A stretch of 64,000 nt of DNA from Endozoicomonas sp965261315 (lineage in GTDB: Bacteria > Pseudomonadota > Gammaproteobacteria > Pseudomonadales > Endozoicomonadaceae). Below, piece by piece: positions 8,529 to 17,717 of the stretch (position 1 is its first letter; each line of letters begins with the position of its first letter). A program made the translations under genes and the position numbers. The DNA lies in NCBI GenBank assembly GCA_965261315.1, contig CBDHDM010000066.1:62001-126000 (forward strand), in the 5' to 3' direction. The notes below the pieces were generated by a model, which was not told the origin of the DNA, did not search any database, and was given only the letters and a program-made list of their open reading frames with translations.

Positions 8529-9821
8529 ATGACCGCTATCAAGGAAATCAAGGCTCGCGAAGTCCTCGATTCTCGTGGTAACCCCACTGTTGAAGCTGAC
8601 GTTATTCTTGAGTCTGGTGCCTTTGGTACTGCCTGTGCTCCCAGCGGTGCATCCACTGGTTCCCGCGAAGCCCTGGAACTGCGTGACGGCGACAAGTCAC
8701 GCTACCTGGGCAAGGGCGTTCTGAAAGCCGTTGCCAACATCAACGGTCCTATCCGTGAAATTCTGCTCGGCGTTGACGCGAATGATCAGCGTGGTCTGGA
8801 TCAGAAGATGATCGACCTGGACGGCACTGACAACAAGGCCAAGCTGGGTGCCAACGCTATTCTGGCCGTGTCTCTGGCTGCTGCCAAAGCGGCTGCAGCT
8901 GACAAAGGCATGCCTTTGTACGCACACATTGCTGAGCTGAACGGTACTGCTGGCCAGTTCACCATGCCGGTTCCGATGATGAACATCATCAACGGTGGTG
9001 AGCACGCTGACAACAATGTCGACATCCAGGAATTCATGATTCAGCCAGTTGGCGCACCAACCTTTGCTGAAGCTCTGCGTATGGGTGCTGAAATCTTCCA
9101 CGCACTGAAAAAGGTGCTGTCCGACAAAGGTCTGAACACTGCTGTGGGTGACGAAGGTGGTTTTGCTCCAAACCTGTCTTCTAACGCCGAAGCGCTGTCT
9201 GTTATTAAAGACGCCGTTGCTGCTGCTGGTTATAAGCTGGGTGAAGAAGTGACTCTGGCTATGGACTGTGCTGCTTCCGAATTCTATCACGATGGTCAGT
9301 ACAATCTGAAAGGCGAAGGCAAGACCTTCTCTTCCAATGAGTTCTCTGACTACCTGAAAGGTCTGACTGAAGAGTTCCCGATCATCTCTATTGAAGACGG
9401 TCTGGATGAGTCTGACTGGGACGGCTTTGCTTACCAGACCAAGATTCTGGGCGACAAGATTCAGATCGTAGGTGACGACCTGTTTGTAACCAATACCAAG
9501 ATCCTGAAAGAAGGTATTGACAAGGGTATCGCTAACTCTATCCTGATCAAATTCAACCAGATCGGTTCTTTGACCGAAACTCTGGAAGCGATCAAGATGG
9601 CTAAAGATGCAGGTTACACTGCAGTCATCTCTCACCGCTCCGGTGAAACTGAAGATGCGACCATCGCTGACCTGGCGGTAGGCACCTGTGCTGGTCAGAT
9701 CAAGACCGGTTCTCTGTGTCGTTCTGATCGTGTATCCAAGTACAACCAGCTGCTGCGTATTGAAGAGCAACTGGGCGGTAAGGCTCCATACCGTGGTATC
9801 GCTGAATTCAAGCGTGCCTGA
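8529..9821 (+). CDS. eno: Enolase
   Basis: Converts 2-phosphoglycerate to phosphoenolpyruvate in glycolysis; also a usual partner of the RNA degradosome. It has 430 residues, full length. It begins MTAIKEIKAREVLDSRGNPT. The signature SILIKFNQIGSLTETLEA is present, as are the metal ligands in AMDCAASEF, ISIEDGLDE and IVGDDLFVT, and the lid loop GASTGSREALELRD. GGAG lies 7 bases before the ATG. Codon choice is strongly biased (CTG, GGT, GAA), as expected for a highly expressed gene. A strong terminator follows. Confidence 0.98.
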   Translation: MTAIKEIKAREVLDSRGNPTVEADVILESGAFGTACAPSGASTGSREALELRDGDKSRYLGKGVLKAVANINGPIREILLGVDANDQRGLDQKMIDLDGTDNKAKLGANAILAVSLAAAKAAAADKGMPLYAHIAELNGTAGQFTMPVPMMNIINGGEHADNNVDIQEFMIQPVGAPTFAEALRMGAEIFHALKKVLSDKGLNTAVGDEGGFAPNLSSNAEALSVIKDAVAAAGYKLGEEVTLAMDCAASEFYHDGQYNLKGEGKTFSSNEFSDYLKGLTEEFPIISIEDGLDESDWDGFAYQTKILGDKIQIVGDDLFVTNTKILKEGIDKGIANSILIKFNQIGSLTETLEAIKMAKDAGYTAVISHRSGETEDATIADLAVGTCAGQIKTGSLCRSDRVSKYNQLLRIEEQLGGKAPYRGIAEFKRA

Positions 9822-9842
9822 TTAGCATAAGTTGCTGATTGA

Positions 9843-9870
9843 AAAGGGAGGCATTAGCCTCCCTTTTTTA
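9843..9870 (+). terminator. Rho-independent terminator of eno
   Basis: GGGAGGC, a four-base ATTA loop and GCCTCCC followed by a run of seven T, about 25 bases after the eno stop codon. Confidence 0.9.
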
Positions 9871-10083
9871 TTGGCTGAAATTCCTCTTTTTTAATTCTTT
9901 TACTGTCGATACCCCCCTTCTTGAAAGTGTAATGTTGTTGATAACTGATCATATGTTAAACCACAGGTACAACTGTTAAACTTCATCATTAAGTCCTAGG
10001 GCCGGTTTCAGCTTCAAAACATCTCTTTATGAGGGTGTTGACCATACTGCTGGATAGTTACGGTTTTAAAAGCGGAACTGATT

Positions 10084-10356
10084 ATGAAAAAACTGGCGAT
10101 TGCACTGCTGACACTGATGCTGGTTTATCTTCAGGCCAGACTCTGGATTGGTGAAGGCAGTATGGCGGAATTGCTGACTCAAAAAGACAGCCTTGAGAGG
10201 TTCAGGCTGGAAAATGAACGTTTGTACCAGCGTAATCGCCTGCTGGCCAAAGAAGTGGTAGAACTCCAGCAGGGGATGGAAACGGTTGAGGAAAGAGCGC
10301 GACAGGAACTGGGCATGATCCGGCGCGATGAAACGTTCTTTCTTACGTACGATTAA
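10084..10356 (+). CDS. ftsB: Cell division protein FtsB
   Basis: Small bitopic membrane protein of the divisome FtsQBL complex. It has 90 residues: a single N-terminal membrane helix (LAIALLTLMLVYLQARLWIG), then a coiled coil (LLTQKDSLERFRLENERLYQRN) and the conserved end ERARQELGMIRRDETFF. The place directly after eno and before ispD is the classic gammaproteobacterial order. It likely forms one transcript with ispD-ispF. Confidence 0.93.
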   Translation: MKKLAIALLTLMLVYLQARLWIGEGSMAELLTQKDSLERFRLENERLYQRNRLLAKEVVELQQGMETVEERARQELGMIRRDETFFLTYD

Positions 10357-10403
10357 GTGGTAATCCCTGTTTTGATTTTGCTGTCCAATAAAAGGGTGTC
10401 AGA

Positions 10404-11138
10404 GTGAGTAGCGCAGAAGCCATGAATAAGGTTCGTTACTGGGCGGTTGTTCCTGCTGCGGGTGTCGGGCGTCGAATGAATGTCGACATTCCAAAGCAGT
10501 ACCTTGAAATTAAGGGAAAACCTCTGATTGAGCATACCCTTGGGCGACTGCTGGATTTCCCCCATCTGGAAAAAATAGTGGTAGTTCTGGATCGTGAGGA
10601 TGAGTATCACCAATCTATTGAACTCTTGCGAAATGCTCGAATACAGCTTGCTGAAGGCGGTGATGAGCGTTATCACTCGGTTCTCAGGGGGTTGAGAGTA
10701 TTGCTGGATATGGCTGACCTTGATGATTGGGTGCTGGTTCATGATGTGGCTCGTCCCTGTATTCGCCGCTCAGATCTGGACTGGCTGGTAAATCAGCTTC
10801 ATGAGCATCCGGTTGGCGGTTTGCTGGGGAGCCCGGTCACTGACACCATTAAAAAAGCAGGGTCTGATGATGTTGTTTCAGAAACGGTGGATCGTCAGGG
10901 GCTCTGGCATGCAATGACGCCACAAATGTTCCGGCTGGGAATGCTTCATGATGCAATGGCAAAAGCGATAGCAGATAAAATGCCGGTGACCGATGAAGCC
11001 AGTGCCATCGAATATTCGGGTAAACAACCGGTTATGGTCGAAGGGCATGCGGATAATATCAAGGTAACCCGGGGAACTGACCTGGCTCTGGCTTCTCTAT
11101 ATATTGAACAGCAGTCGAAACTAATTGAGGTCTCTTGA
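10404..11138 (+). CDS. ispD: 2-C-methyl-D-erythritol 4-phosphate cytidylyltransferase IspD
   Basis: Third step of the MEP isoprenoid pathway, joining MEP to CTP. It has 244 residues from a GTG start with AAGGG 7 bases before it; an ATG six codons later is the alternative. The nucleotide-binding loop is VVPAAGVGRRMNVDIPKQYL, and the family word VLVHDVARPC is present, as is the C-terminal substrate region IKVTRGTDLALA. Its stop overlaps the ispF start by one base (TGATG), so the two are coupled. Confidence 0.96.
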   Translation: MSSAEAMNKVRYWAVVPAAGVGRRMNVDIPKQYLEIKGKPLIEHTLGRLLDFPHLEKIVVVLDREDEYHQSIELLRNARIQLAEGGDERYHSVLRGLRVLLDMADLDDWVLVHDVARPCIRRSDLDWLVNQLHEHPVGGLLGSPVTDTIKKAGSDDVVSETVDRQGLWHAMTPQMFRLGMLHDAMAKAIADKMPVTDEASAIEYSGKQPVMVEGHADNIKVTRGTDLALASLYIEQQSKLIEVS

Positions 11139-11629
11139 TGCGCATTGGTCATGGTTTTGATGTTCACCGCTTTTCTGATAGTGAGCGTGAAGGGGATCAT
11201 ATTGTTCTTGGTGGGGTTAAGATACCTCACTCTCATGGTCTGATAGCCCATTCAGATGGTGATGTGCTTCTTCATGCGCTCTGTGATGCGCTACTGGGTG
11301 CAGCTGGGTTGGGAGATATTGGTAAGCACTTTCCTGATACTGATGAACGTTATGCTGGCATCGATAGCCGTAAGCTGCTTCGACATGTGATTGCGCTGTT
11401 GAAAGAGCAAGGTCTTGCTCCGGTTAATATAGACAGCACCATTATTGCCCAGACCCCCAAGATGGCTCCCCATATTGATCAGATGCGGCAGAATATCAGT
11501 GAGGATATGGGTATTGATGCCGCTCTGGTTAATGTAAAAGCAACCACTACGGAAAAACTGGGGTATACCGGCAGGAAAGAAGGTATTGCCGTACATGCGG
11601 TTGTTTTACTCTCAGTAGAGACACCCTGA
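11138..11629 (+). CDS. ispF: 2-C-methyl-D-erythritol 2,4-cyclodiphosphate synthase IspF
   Basis: Fifth step of the MEP pathway. It has 163 residues from the ATG that overlaps the ispD stop. The zinc ligands are in GHGFDVHRF at the N-terminus and HSDGDVLLHALCDALLGA; FPDTD and the end motif TTTEKLGYTGRKEGI are also intact. It is clustered with ispD as in most gammaproteobacteria. Confidence 0.97.
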   Translation: MRIGHGFDVHRFSDSEREGDHIVLGGVKIPHSHGLIAHSDGDVLLHALCDALLGAAGLGDIGKHFPDTDERYAGIDSRKLLRHVIALLKEQGLAPVNIDSTIIAQTPKMAPHIDQMRQNISEDMGIDAALVNVKATTTEKLGYTGRKEGIAVHAVVLLSVETP

Positions 11630-11763
11630 GTTCCGGCTCCTTGGAGTCAGAATTCTTAAATCAGGGCAGATGGTTTTCCCGTGGATTTTCCAGTATGACC
11701 ATTCAATAACCGCGTTAAACGCGGTATTGTTTATCGTTAATATTTTTAAGTTGAGTGCGCATC

Positions 11764-12849
11764 ATGGATGCAGATGTACCGGTGCCTGCCGATTATTCAC
11801 TTGATTGGCATTATGCCCTGGGTGGGCCTCTTGGCCATTGTCTTTTCAAATCCCGTCACGAAGATTTTCTTGTTGATGAGTTGCTGCCGTTTGAGCCAGA
11901 AGGAGAGGGGGAGCACCTCTTCCTGTTGATTGAGAAAAAGGGGGAGAATACCGATTGGGTTGCCGGTCTCCTGGCCAGATACGCTGGTGTTAAAAGGCAG
12001 TCGGTCAGTTATGCCGGGAGGAAGGATCGCCATGGTGTTACACGTCAATGGTTTTGTGTTTCCCTGCCGGGTATGGCCGATCCGAATTGGGCTGGACTGG
12101 AAAGCGATTCCATTCGGATTATCCGTCAGGAAAGGCATCGGAAAAAGTTGAAAACCGGAGCACTGAAAGCCAATGATTTTTGTATCACCCTTCGGAATAT
12201 TGATGTCAAACCTGCCCTGGTAGAAGCTCGATTGGAAAGGATTTCTCAGGAAGGTGTGCCTAACTATTTTGGTGAACAGCGCTTTGGCCATCAGGGTAGA
12301 AATGTTGAAAAGGCGGTTGCCATGCTGACTGGAAAATTCCGGGTCCAACGTAACAAGCGATCGGTTTACCTTTCAGCGGCACGGTCCTGGCTCTTTAATC
12401 GAGTACTGTCCGATAAGGTTCAACAGGGAGTATGGAATCAATATGTACCGGGTGATGTTCTGGGCTTTCCCGATAGTAAAAGTCTGATTTTTGATACCCC
12501 TGATGAAGATGTAATGGCGCGTCTTGACAGAGGGGCGTTGAGCCCGACCTCTCCACAGTGGGGAAGAGGGTTGCCCAAAGTGTCCGATCAGATACTGTCT
12601 CTGGAAAAAACAATAGTCGATGAATATTCTCAACTCTGTGATGGCCTTGAAAGAGCTGGCCTTCTGCAGGAGCGTAGAATAAATCGACTGATCCCTGAGC
12701 AGATGACGTGGTCCTGGGAAAATGGCCGGGAAGAGCGCTCATTGGTGTTACGGTTCAGGCTACCCAAAGGCTGCTTTGCGACTTCTGTGCTGAGGGAGTT
12801 GCTTTCTTGCGATGAAGAGCGTCATGAAGGGCTCGAAGACAGTGCGTAA
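11764..12849 (+). CDS. truD: tRNA pseudouridine(13) synthase TruD
   Basis: Makes pseudouridine at position 13 of tRNA-Glu. The catalytic aspartate lies in YAGRKDRHGVTRQWF, the TruD signature. NDFCITLRN and GVPNYFGEQRFGHQGRN, further family motifs, follow. About 361 residues, in the normal range. The start is uncertain between the GTG at 11755 and the ATG at 11764; the ATG is preferred. It lies between ispF and surE, the usual order. Confidence 0.95.
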   Translation: MDADVPVPADYSLDWHYALGGPLGHCLFKSRHEDFLVDELLPFEPEGEGEHLFLLIEKKGENTDWVAGLLARYAGVKRQSVSYAGRKDRHGVTRQWFCVSLPGMADPNWAGLESDSIRIIRQERHRKKLKTGALKANDFCITLRNIDVKPALVEARLERISQEGVPNYFGEQRFGHQGRNVEKAVAMLTGKFRVQRNKRSVYLSAARSWLFNRVLSDKVQQGVWNQYVPGDVLGFPDSKSLIFDTPDEDVMARLDRGALSPTSPQWGRGLPKVSDQILSLEKTIVDEYSQLCDGLERAGLLQERRINRLIPEQMTWSWENGREERSLVLRFRLPKGCFATSVLRELLSCDEERHEGLEDSA

Positions 12850-12914
12850 TGTTGATCATGGGATGAACATAAAGTAGCGCTTTGAATAATTCAGGATTAG
12901 GGAGTTTATGGATA

Positions 12915-13664
12915 ATGACCATATTGCTGTCCAATGATGATGGTGTCACTGCCAAAGGGTTGGCTCTTTCTTTCGAAACACTGAAGTCGCATGGTCAATG
13001 CTGGGTTGTGGCTCCGGATAACGATTGTTCAGGCCGAGGGCACTCTCTGACGCTGAGCCATCCGCTGCGTATGAAGGAGCATGATAATGGCTTTTTCAGT
13101 GTAGACGGTACCCCCGCTGATTGTGTCAATCTTGCTGCCAGTGGATTATTTGGCAGGCTTCCTGAGCGCGTTGTTTCCGGTATTAACAGTTGCGCGAACC
13201 TGGGGGATGATGTTCTCTATTCCGGAACGGTCGCAGCGGCCATGGAAGGGCGTATGCTGGCAAAAACAGCGATTGCGATTTCTTCCTGTGGCAGGGAAGA
13301 TCGCAATCTTGAAATCAGTGCCAGAGTCCTTAACGATTTAATGTTTCGTCTGGATAACCTGAACCTGCCAGAAGGTACCATTCTTAATGTTAATGTGCCT
13401 GACTGTGATTATGATGACATCAGGGGAATGAAAGTCACTCGCCTGGGACACCGTGCCGGGTCCAAGCCACCCGTTAAAATGACTGACCCCCGAGGAAATA
13501 CAGTCTGGTGGATTGGTGGTGTTGGTAAACCACTGGTAGCTGAAGAGGGGACTGATTTTCATGCGGTATCATCCGGTTATGTTTCCATTACCCCGCTGCA
13601 GTACGATAAAACTGGCCATGCAACATTATCACTGGTGGAGGATTGGCTTGGAGCCTGTGTATGA
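12915..13664 (+). CDS. surE: 5'/3'-nucleotidase SurE
   Basis: Metal-dependent nucleoside monophosphatase that acts in stationary phase. The ATG beginning MTILLSNDDGVTAKG was chosen because SurE proteins start at this strand, although the frame is open further upstream. Metal ligands are in LSNDDG, in the serine-containing GRGHSLT and in SGINSCANLGDDVLYSGTVAAAMEG. About 249 residues. It overlaps pcm by four bases (ATGA). Confidence 0.95.
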   Translation: MTILLSNDDGVTAKGLALSFETLKSHGQCWVVAPDNDCSGRGHSLTLSHPLRMKEHDNGFFSVDGTPADCVNLAASGLFGRLPERVVSGINSCANLGDDVLYSGTVAAAMEGRMLAKTAIAISSCGREDRNLEISARVLNDLMFRLDNLNLPEGTILNVNVPDCDYDDIRGMKVTRLGHRAGSKPPVKMTDPRGNTVWWIGGVGKPLVAEEGTDFHAVSSGYVSITPLQYDKTGHATLSLVEDWLGACV

Positions 13665-14329
13665 GGGATTTTGAAATCGATGGTATCGGTATGACGTCAC
13701 GCCGAACCCGAGAGCGCCTGATCCAGCGTCTGGTGGATCAGGGTATCCAGTCGACAAAAGTACTGGACGCTATTCGTACCATTCCCCGACACCTTTTTCT
13801 CGATGAAGCTCTGGCTCACAGGGCTTATGAGGATACTGCGCTGCCTATTGGTCATAATCAGACGCTTTCCCAGCCGTATATTGTTGCCAGAATGACCGAA
13901 GTACTTCTGGCACAGGGGGAGCTGAGTAAGGTGCTTGAGATTGGTACCGGCTCTGGGTATCAGACTGCAGTACTTGCTTCCCTGGTAGGGAAAGTGTATT
14001 CCGTCGAGCGCATCCGACCATTACAGGAAAAGGCAAGGCAGAGGCTTTCCAGACTGTCATTAAATAATGTGAGATTACGCCACACCGATGGTGGTATGGG
14101 GTGGCCCGAAGAAAGCCCATTTGATGGGATTATTGTGACTGCAGCCCCTGGTGATGTTCCCCGGGAGCTATTGAACCAATTATCTCCTGAAGGGGGGCGG
14201 CTGGTGATTCCTGTGGGCGGCAGTGAAGTACAAAACCTGGTGCTGATTACCCGGAAGGGAGATGAATACCAGCGGAAGATACTTGAAGCAGTGCGTTTTG
14301 TACCATTGCTGACTGGTGTTATACGATAG
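13661..14329 (+). CDS. pcm: Protein-L-isoaspartate O-methyltransferase
   Basis: Repairs isoaspartyl residues in ageing proteins using S-adenosylmethionine. The start is the ATG overlapping the surE stop; GGAG lies just upstream. SAM motif I is VLEIGTGSGYQTAVLA, post-I is VYSVERI, and the substrate region is ALPIGHNQTLSQPYIVA. It has 222 residues, typical. The surE-pcm-nlpD-rpoS neighbourhood is conserved, though here a DUF368 gene is inserted before nlpD. Confidence 0.96.
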   Translation: MRDFEIDGIGMTSRRTRERLIQRLVDQGIQSTKVLDAIRTIPRHLFLDEALAHRAYEDTALPIGHNQTLSQPYIVARMTEVLLAQGELSKVLEIGTGSGYQTAVLASLVGKVYSVERIRPLQEKARQRLSRLSLNNVRLRHTDGGMGWPEESPFDGIIVTAAPGDVPRELLNQLSPEGGRLVIPVGGSEVQNLVLITRKGDEYQRKILEAVRFVPLLTGVIR

Positions 14330-14575
14330 TACGTATAAGCGTTGTATCTTTACAACACGCCTTGGCTTCCTGCTCTGTATGGGAACGAGTCTGTTGACTG
14401 TATGGGTATTAGTGCTTTCCTGCACTCGTCGTTTTGAAAAGACATTCTCTTTTTTGAAGAAGTGCTTTAATCCAATTTGTCAGCCCGGGATGGCTGGCTT
14501 TCGGGAGTTATACCAATCAAATGCTCGATGGGTACAACTCCCGTTTTACTCAATCTCTGTTCGAAAGGTCAGAAC

Positions 14576-15505
14576 ATGTCGAAATTTTCTCCCTATTTTG
14601 CGCTTGTTGCCAAAGGAATGGCCATGGGGGCGGCTGATGTGGTACCGGGTGTATCTGGTGGTACCATTGCATTTATTACCGGTATTTATGATCGGTTGCT
14701 AAATGCATTGAAAAGTATAAATCCTTCGTTGTTCAAAGTGCTTGGTCAGCAAGGTGTTGGTGAAGCCTGGCGGAAAATAGATGGCACATTTCTGGTGTGT
14801 GTTTTTGGCGGGGTGCTGACCAGTATTTTGTCATTTGCCCATGCGATTACCTACTTTCTGGCAAACTATCCGGAAATGCTCTGGGCATTCTTTTTTGGCC
14901 TGATTATGGTGTCCGGCCTGCATATGATTCGTCAGGTGCATCAATGGAATATTCCGGCAATGGTTTCGCTGCTGGTGGGTGTTGTGATTGCCTATGCAGT
15001 GGGTATATTGACGCCAACCAGTCTTGAACCAGAGCCGGTAACCCTTTTTTTTGCCGGTGCAATTGCTATTTGTGCGATGATTTTGCCAGGTATTTCGGGT
15101 AGCTTTATTCTACTGATGATGGGGCTCTACGGTCCGGTCATTGATGCCGTCAAAAGTTTGAATTTCAGTGTGCTGATCATTTTTGGTCTGGGTTGTATCG
15201 GCGGCTTACTGAGTTTTTCTCATGTATTGTCCTGGCTGCTGAAAAAGCACCGGGATCTGGCTATTTCGCTTCTGACCGGTTTGATGCTTGGGGCATTGGG
15301 TAAAGTCTGGCCCTGGAAAGAAACACTGGAAAGCCGGGTCAATAGCTCAGGAGAGCAGGTTCCTCTGATTCAGGCCAATGTTTCTCCAATGAACTATGAG
15401 ATGATTACCGGGGAGCCTTCTTATCTGGTTGAATCGATTGGGCTCATGATTTTTGCCATTGCTTTGGTGGCGATGATCGAGTGGCTGGGTAGTAAAAAGC
15501 ACTAA
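14576..15505 (+). CDS. DUF368 family membrane protein
   Basis: Integral membrane protein of 309 residues from the ATG of MSKFSPYFALVAKG (AAAGG upstream). The N-terminal motif MGAADVVPGVSGGTIAFITGIYDR is the DUF368 hallmark, and a second copy of the PG-SGS theme appears in MILPGISGSFILLMMGLYGP, reflecting an internal duplication. About eight membrane segments are visible. Some family members have been linked to undecaprenyl phosphate translocation (PopT); I cannot tell from sequence whether this one does that. Confidence 0.85.
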   Translation: MSKFSPYFALVAKGMAMGAADVVPGVSGGTIAFITGIYDRLLNALKSINPSLFKVLGQQGVGEAWRKIDGTFLVCVFGGVLTSILSFAHAITYFLANYPEMLWAFFFGLIMVSGLHMIRQVHQWNIPAMVSLLVGVVIAYAVGILTPTSLEPEPVTLFFAGAIAICAMILPGISGSFILLMMGLYGPVIDAVKSLNFSVLIIFGLGCIGGLLSFSHVLSWLLKKHRDLAISLLTGLMLGALGKVWPWKETLESRVNSSGEQVPLIQANVSPMNYEMITGEPSYLVESIGLMIFAIALVAMIEWLGSKKH

Positions 15506-15630
15506 TGTGACTCGTGATTGTAGGTGAAATAACTGATTTAGGTATAATATTTTTAATCAATAATTTTTCTTTATATTCTTTTTTCGAATATTGTATTTTG
15601 GTGGTCATTAAGGCTTGCGGAGTTGATAAA

Positions 15631-16428
15631 GTGTTGGATTTCATGAAAATCGCTCAAATTAATATGAGTGATTGCTCAAAAAAAATACTTTTTCTGATGA
15701 CCTGCCTGCTGATCGCCAGTTGCAGTCATGACCCGGCCCGTGTAGCAGTAACTGACCTGAGGTCTCCACCAAGAGTGACTTCAGGTCAGCATACTGTGCA
15801 AAAAGGTGAAACTCTTTACTCAATAGCCTGGCTCTATAGCAGGGATTTCAGAGAGTTGTCAGATAATAATAAGATTCGTCATCCTTATACCATTTATCCT
15901 GGTCAGAAAATCAGTTTATCCGTTCGTCGGCCAATTGTTGTCAGCTCATCAAAGGCTGTAGTGACAACGCCCAAGAAGGTATCTCCGAAAAATAATAAGC
16001 CGGTCAAAAAGTATACAGTCAGTAGTTCAGCGAAAAAAACGTCTCCTTTTACGGGAAGTGGCTGGCAATGGCCTGCCAGCGGTAAAGTTATTTCCGCATA
16101 TTCGCTCAAAATGCCTGTTAACAAGGGGATTGATATTGATGGCAAATTAGGAGAGCCTGTAAAGGCAGCAGCCAATGGTGAGGTAGTGTACGCAGGGAGC
16201 GACCTGTCTGGCTATGGCAGGCTGATCATTTTGAAACATAATAGTAGCTATCTGAGCGCTTATGCGCACAACAAGGATCTATTCGTGAATGAGGGAGACT
16301 CAGTTAAAGCGGGCCAGAAGATAGCCGAAATAGGTTCTACAGGAACGACGGAGCCTAAGCTGCACTTCGAAATTCGGCGTGATGGTAAACCGGTCGACCC
16401 AATGGGGTACCTGCCAGGGCGCCGATGA
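15631..16428 (+). CDS. nlpD: Lipoprotein NlpD, LysM and M23 peptidase-like domains
   Basis: Outer-membrane lipoprotein that activates the amidase AmiC during septum splitting. The signal ends in the lipobox LIASC. LysM domain: HTVQKGETLYSIAWLYSRDF through NNKIRHPYTIYPGQKI. Linker with K, P and T. M23/LytM domain from GWQWPASGKV to the end, in which the zinc-ligand positions look partly altered (NKGIDIDG where active enzymes have HxGxD), as in non-catalytic NlpD. The GTG start has GGAG 8 bases upstream; the ATG at 15643 is the alternative. Directly precedes rpoS. Confidence 0.92.
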   Translation: MLDFMKIAQINMSDCSKKILFLMTCLLIASCSHDPARVAVTDLRSPPRVTSGQHTVQKGETLYSIAWLYSRDFRELSDNNKIRHPYTIYPGQKISLSVRRPIVVSSSKAVVTTPKKVSPKNNKPVKKYTVSSSAKKTSPFTGSGWQWPASGKVISAYSLKMPVNKGIDIDGKLGEPVKAAANGEVVYAGSDLSGYGRLIILKHNSSYLSAYAHNKDLFVNEGDSVKAGQKIAEIGSTGTTEPKLHFEIRRDGKPVDPMGYLPGRR

Positions 16429-16528
16429 CGAAAGTCAGTGGCTGTTGTAGTAGAGGGATCTCACGGGTGTTGAGGCAACCTGGAGTTGCTCGACATAGAG
16501 TGGGACTTTCCGGATAGGACTAACTCTT

Positions 16529-17569
16529 ATGGCATCGAAGAGGGATGACGCAGAGCTAAGCAGTTATGCTGACGATGTAATCCAGGGACAGGATGAATTG
16601 AGCCCGGATGGTAATGCCGGTGAGCTCAGTGAAGCGGTTGGCGAAAGCGATCTTGATAATATCGAGCGGCCGCAGCCTACTGCTGTGTCACCGGTCAATA
16701 CGACGGGTCGTCGAAAAGAAGACGATGGCTTCTACAAGTCCATTGATGCAACTCAGTTGTATCTCAATGAAATCGGTTTTTCTCCCCTTCTCACACCCGA
16801 GGAGGAAGTTCACTATGCCCGACTCGCCCGAAAAGGGGTAGAAGCAGGCCGACGGCGCATGATTGAAAGTAATCTGCGTTTAGTAGTGAAAATTTCCAGG
16901 CGCTATGTCAATCGTGGTCTGACTCTTCTTGATTTGATTGAAGAAGGCAACCTTGGTTTGATTCGTGCCGTTGAGAAATTTGACCCTGAAAGGGGATTTC
17001 GTTTTTCAACCTACGCTACCTGGTGGATACGACAGACTATTGAACGGGCGATCATGAATCAGACTCGAACGATCCGTCTGCCTATCCATGTAGTTAAGGA
17101 ACTGAATGTCTACCTCAGGGCAGCCAGAGAGCTGACCCAGAAGCTGGATCATGATCCCAGCCCTGAGGAAATTGCTCAATTGCTGGATAAGCCGGTCGCT
17201 GATGTTAAGCGAATGCTTGGCCTCAATGAACGGGTGACTTCGGTTGACACTCCCTTAGGGCCTGACTCTGATAAGTCGATTCTGGATACGATCTCAGATG
17301 AGAAAGGGGCCGATCCGGCAGAGCTGTTACAGGATCTTGATTTGAATGACAGCCTTGACCGCTGGTTGGGCGAGCTGTCCGAAAAGCAGAGAGAGGTCGT
17401 TGCACGGCGCTTTGGTCTTAGAGGTTATGAAACCAGCACCCTGGAGGAAGTAGGTAAAGAAATTGGCCTGACCCGGGAGCGTGTAAGGCAAATTCAGGTT
17501 GAAGCTCTGAAAAGACTTCGTTCCATTCTTGAAAAACAGGGGTTATCTGGAGAGTCGTTATTTAATTGA
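16529..17569 (+). CDS. rpoS: RNA polymerase sigma factor RpoS
   Basis: Stationary-phase and general stress sigma factor. It has 346 residues, with an acidic N-terminal stretch, region 1.2/2 from DATQLYLNEIGFSPLLTPEE, region 2.4 with FRFSTYATWWIRQTIERAI, region 3 around RTIRLPIHVVKELN, and the region 4.2 helix-turn-helix TSTLEEVGKEIGLTRERVRQ. All look intact. It follows nlpD, whose coding region often houses rpoS promoters. Confidence 0.97.
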   Translation: MASKRDDAELSSYADDVIQGQDELSPDGNAGELSEAVGESDLDNIERPQPTAVSPVNTTGRRKEDDGFYKSIDATQLYLNEIGFSPLLTPEEEVHYARLARKGVEAGRRRMIESNLRLVVKISRRYVNRGLTLLDLIEEGNLGLIRAVEKFDPERGFRFSTYATWWIRQTIERAIMNQTRTIRLPIHVVKELNVYLRAARELTQKLDHDPSPEEIAQLLDKPVADVKRMLGLNERVTSVDTPLGPDSDKSILDTISDEKGADPAELLQDLDLNDSLDRWLGELSEKQREVVARRFGLRGYETSTLEEVGKEIGLTRERVRQIQVEALKRLRSILEKQGLSGESLFN

Positions 17570-17571
17570 TT

Positions 17572-17700
17572 CTTGGGTGGGATGTCCGGGATACATACAT
17601 CTCTTAGTAAAAATCCCGGAAATTGCTCCTGCATTTCCGGGATACATTACGTCCCTGTAAATAAAAAAGGCCGTGAGCTAAAAACTCATGGCCTTTTTGT
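17572..17700 (+). ncRNA. Possible RsmZ-type small RNA between rpoS and fdxA
   Basis: This 140-base gap sits exactly where pseudomonads encode the CsrA/RsmA-sequestering RNA RsmZ, and it ends in a strong terminator on the plus strand. It holds four GGA motifs (in GTGGGATG, CCGGGATAC, CCCGGAAA and CCGGGATAC), two of them in the repeated word CCGGGATACAT, and a perfect 10-bp stem TCCCGGAAAT/ATTTCCGGGA. However, some GGAs lie in stems rather than loops, and no promoter or full GacA box is seen. Treat it as a positional hypothesis. Confidence 0.25.
17664..17698. terminator. Bidirectional terminator between rpoS and fdxA
   Basis: GGCCGTGAG and CTCATGGCC form a 9-bp stem with one wobble, flanked by AAAAA on the left and TTTTT on the right, so it can serve both convergent genes. 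Confidence 0.85.
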
Positions 17701-17717
17701 TGGTAACATATTTAAAC

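Noticed and set aside
17480..17500. GacA-type box (TGTAAG) inside the 3' end of rpoS
   Set aside because: Only the left half TGTAAG matches; it falls in the conserved codons of sigma region 4.2 and the right half is absent.
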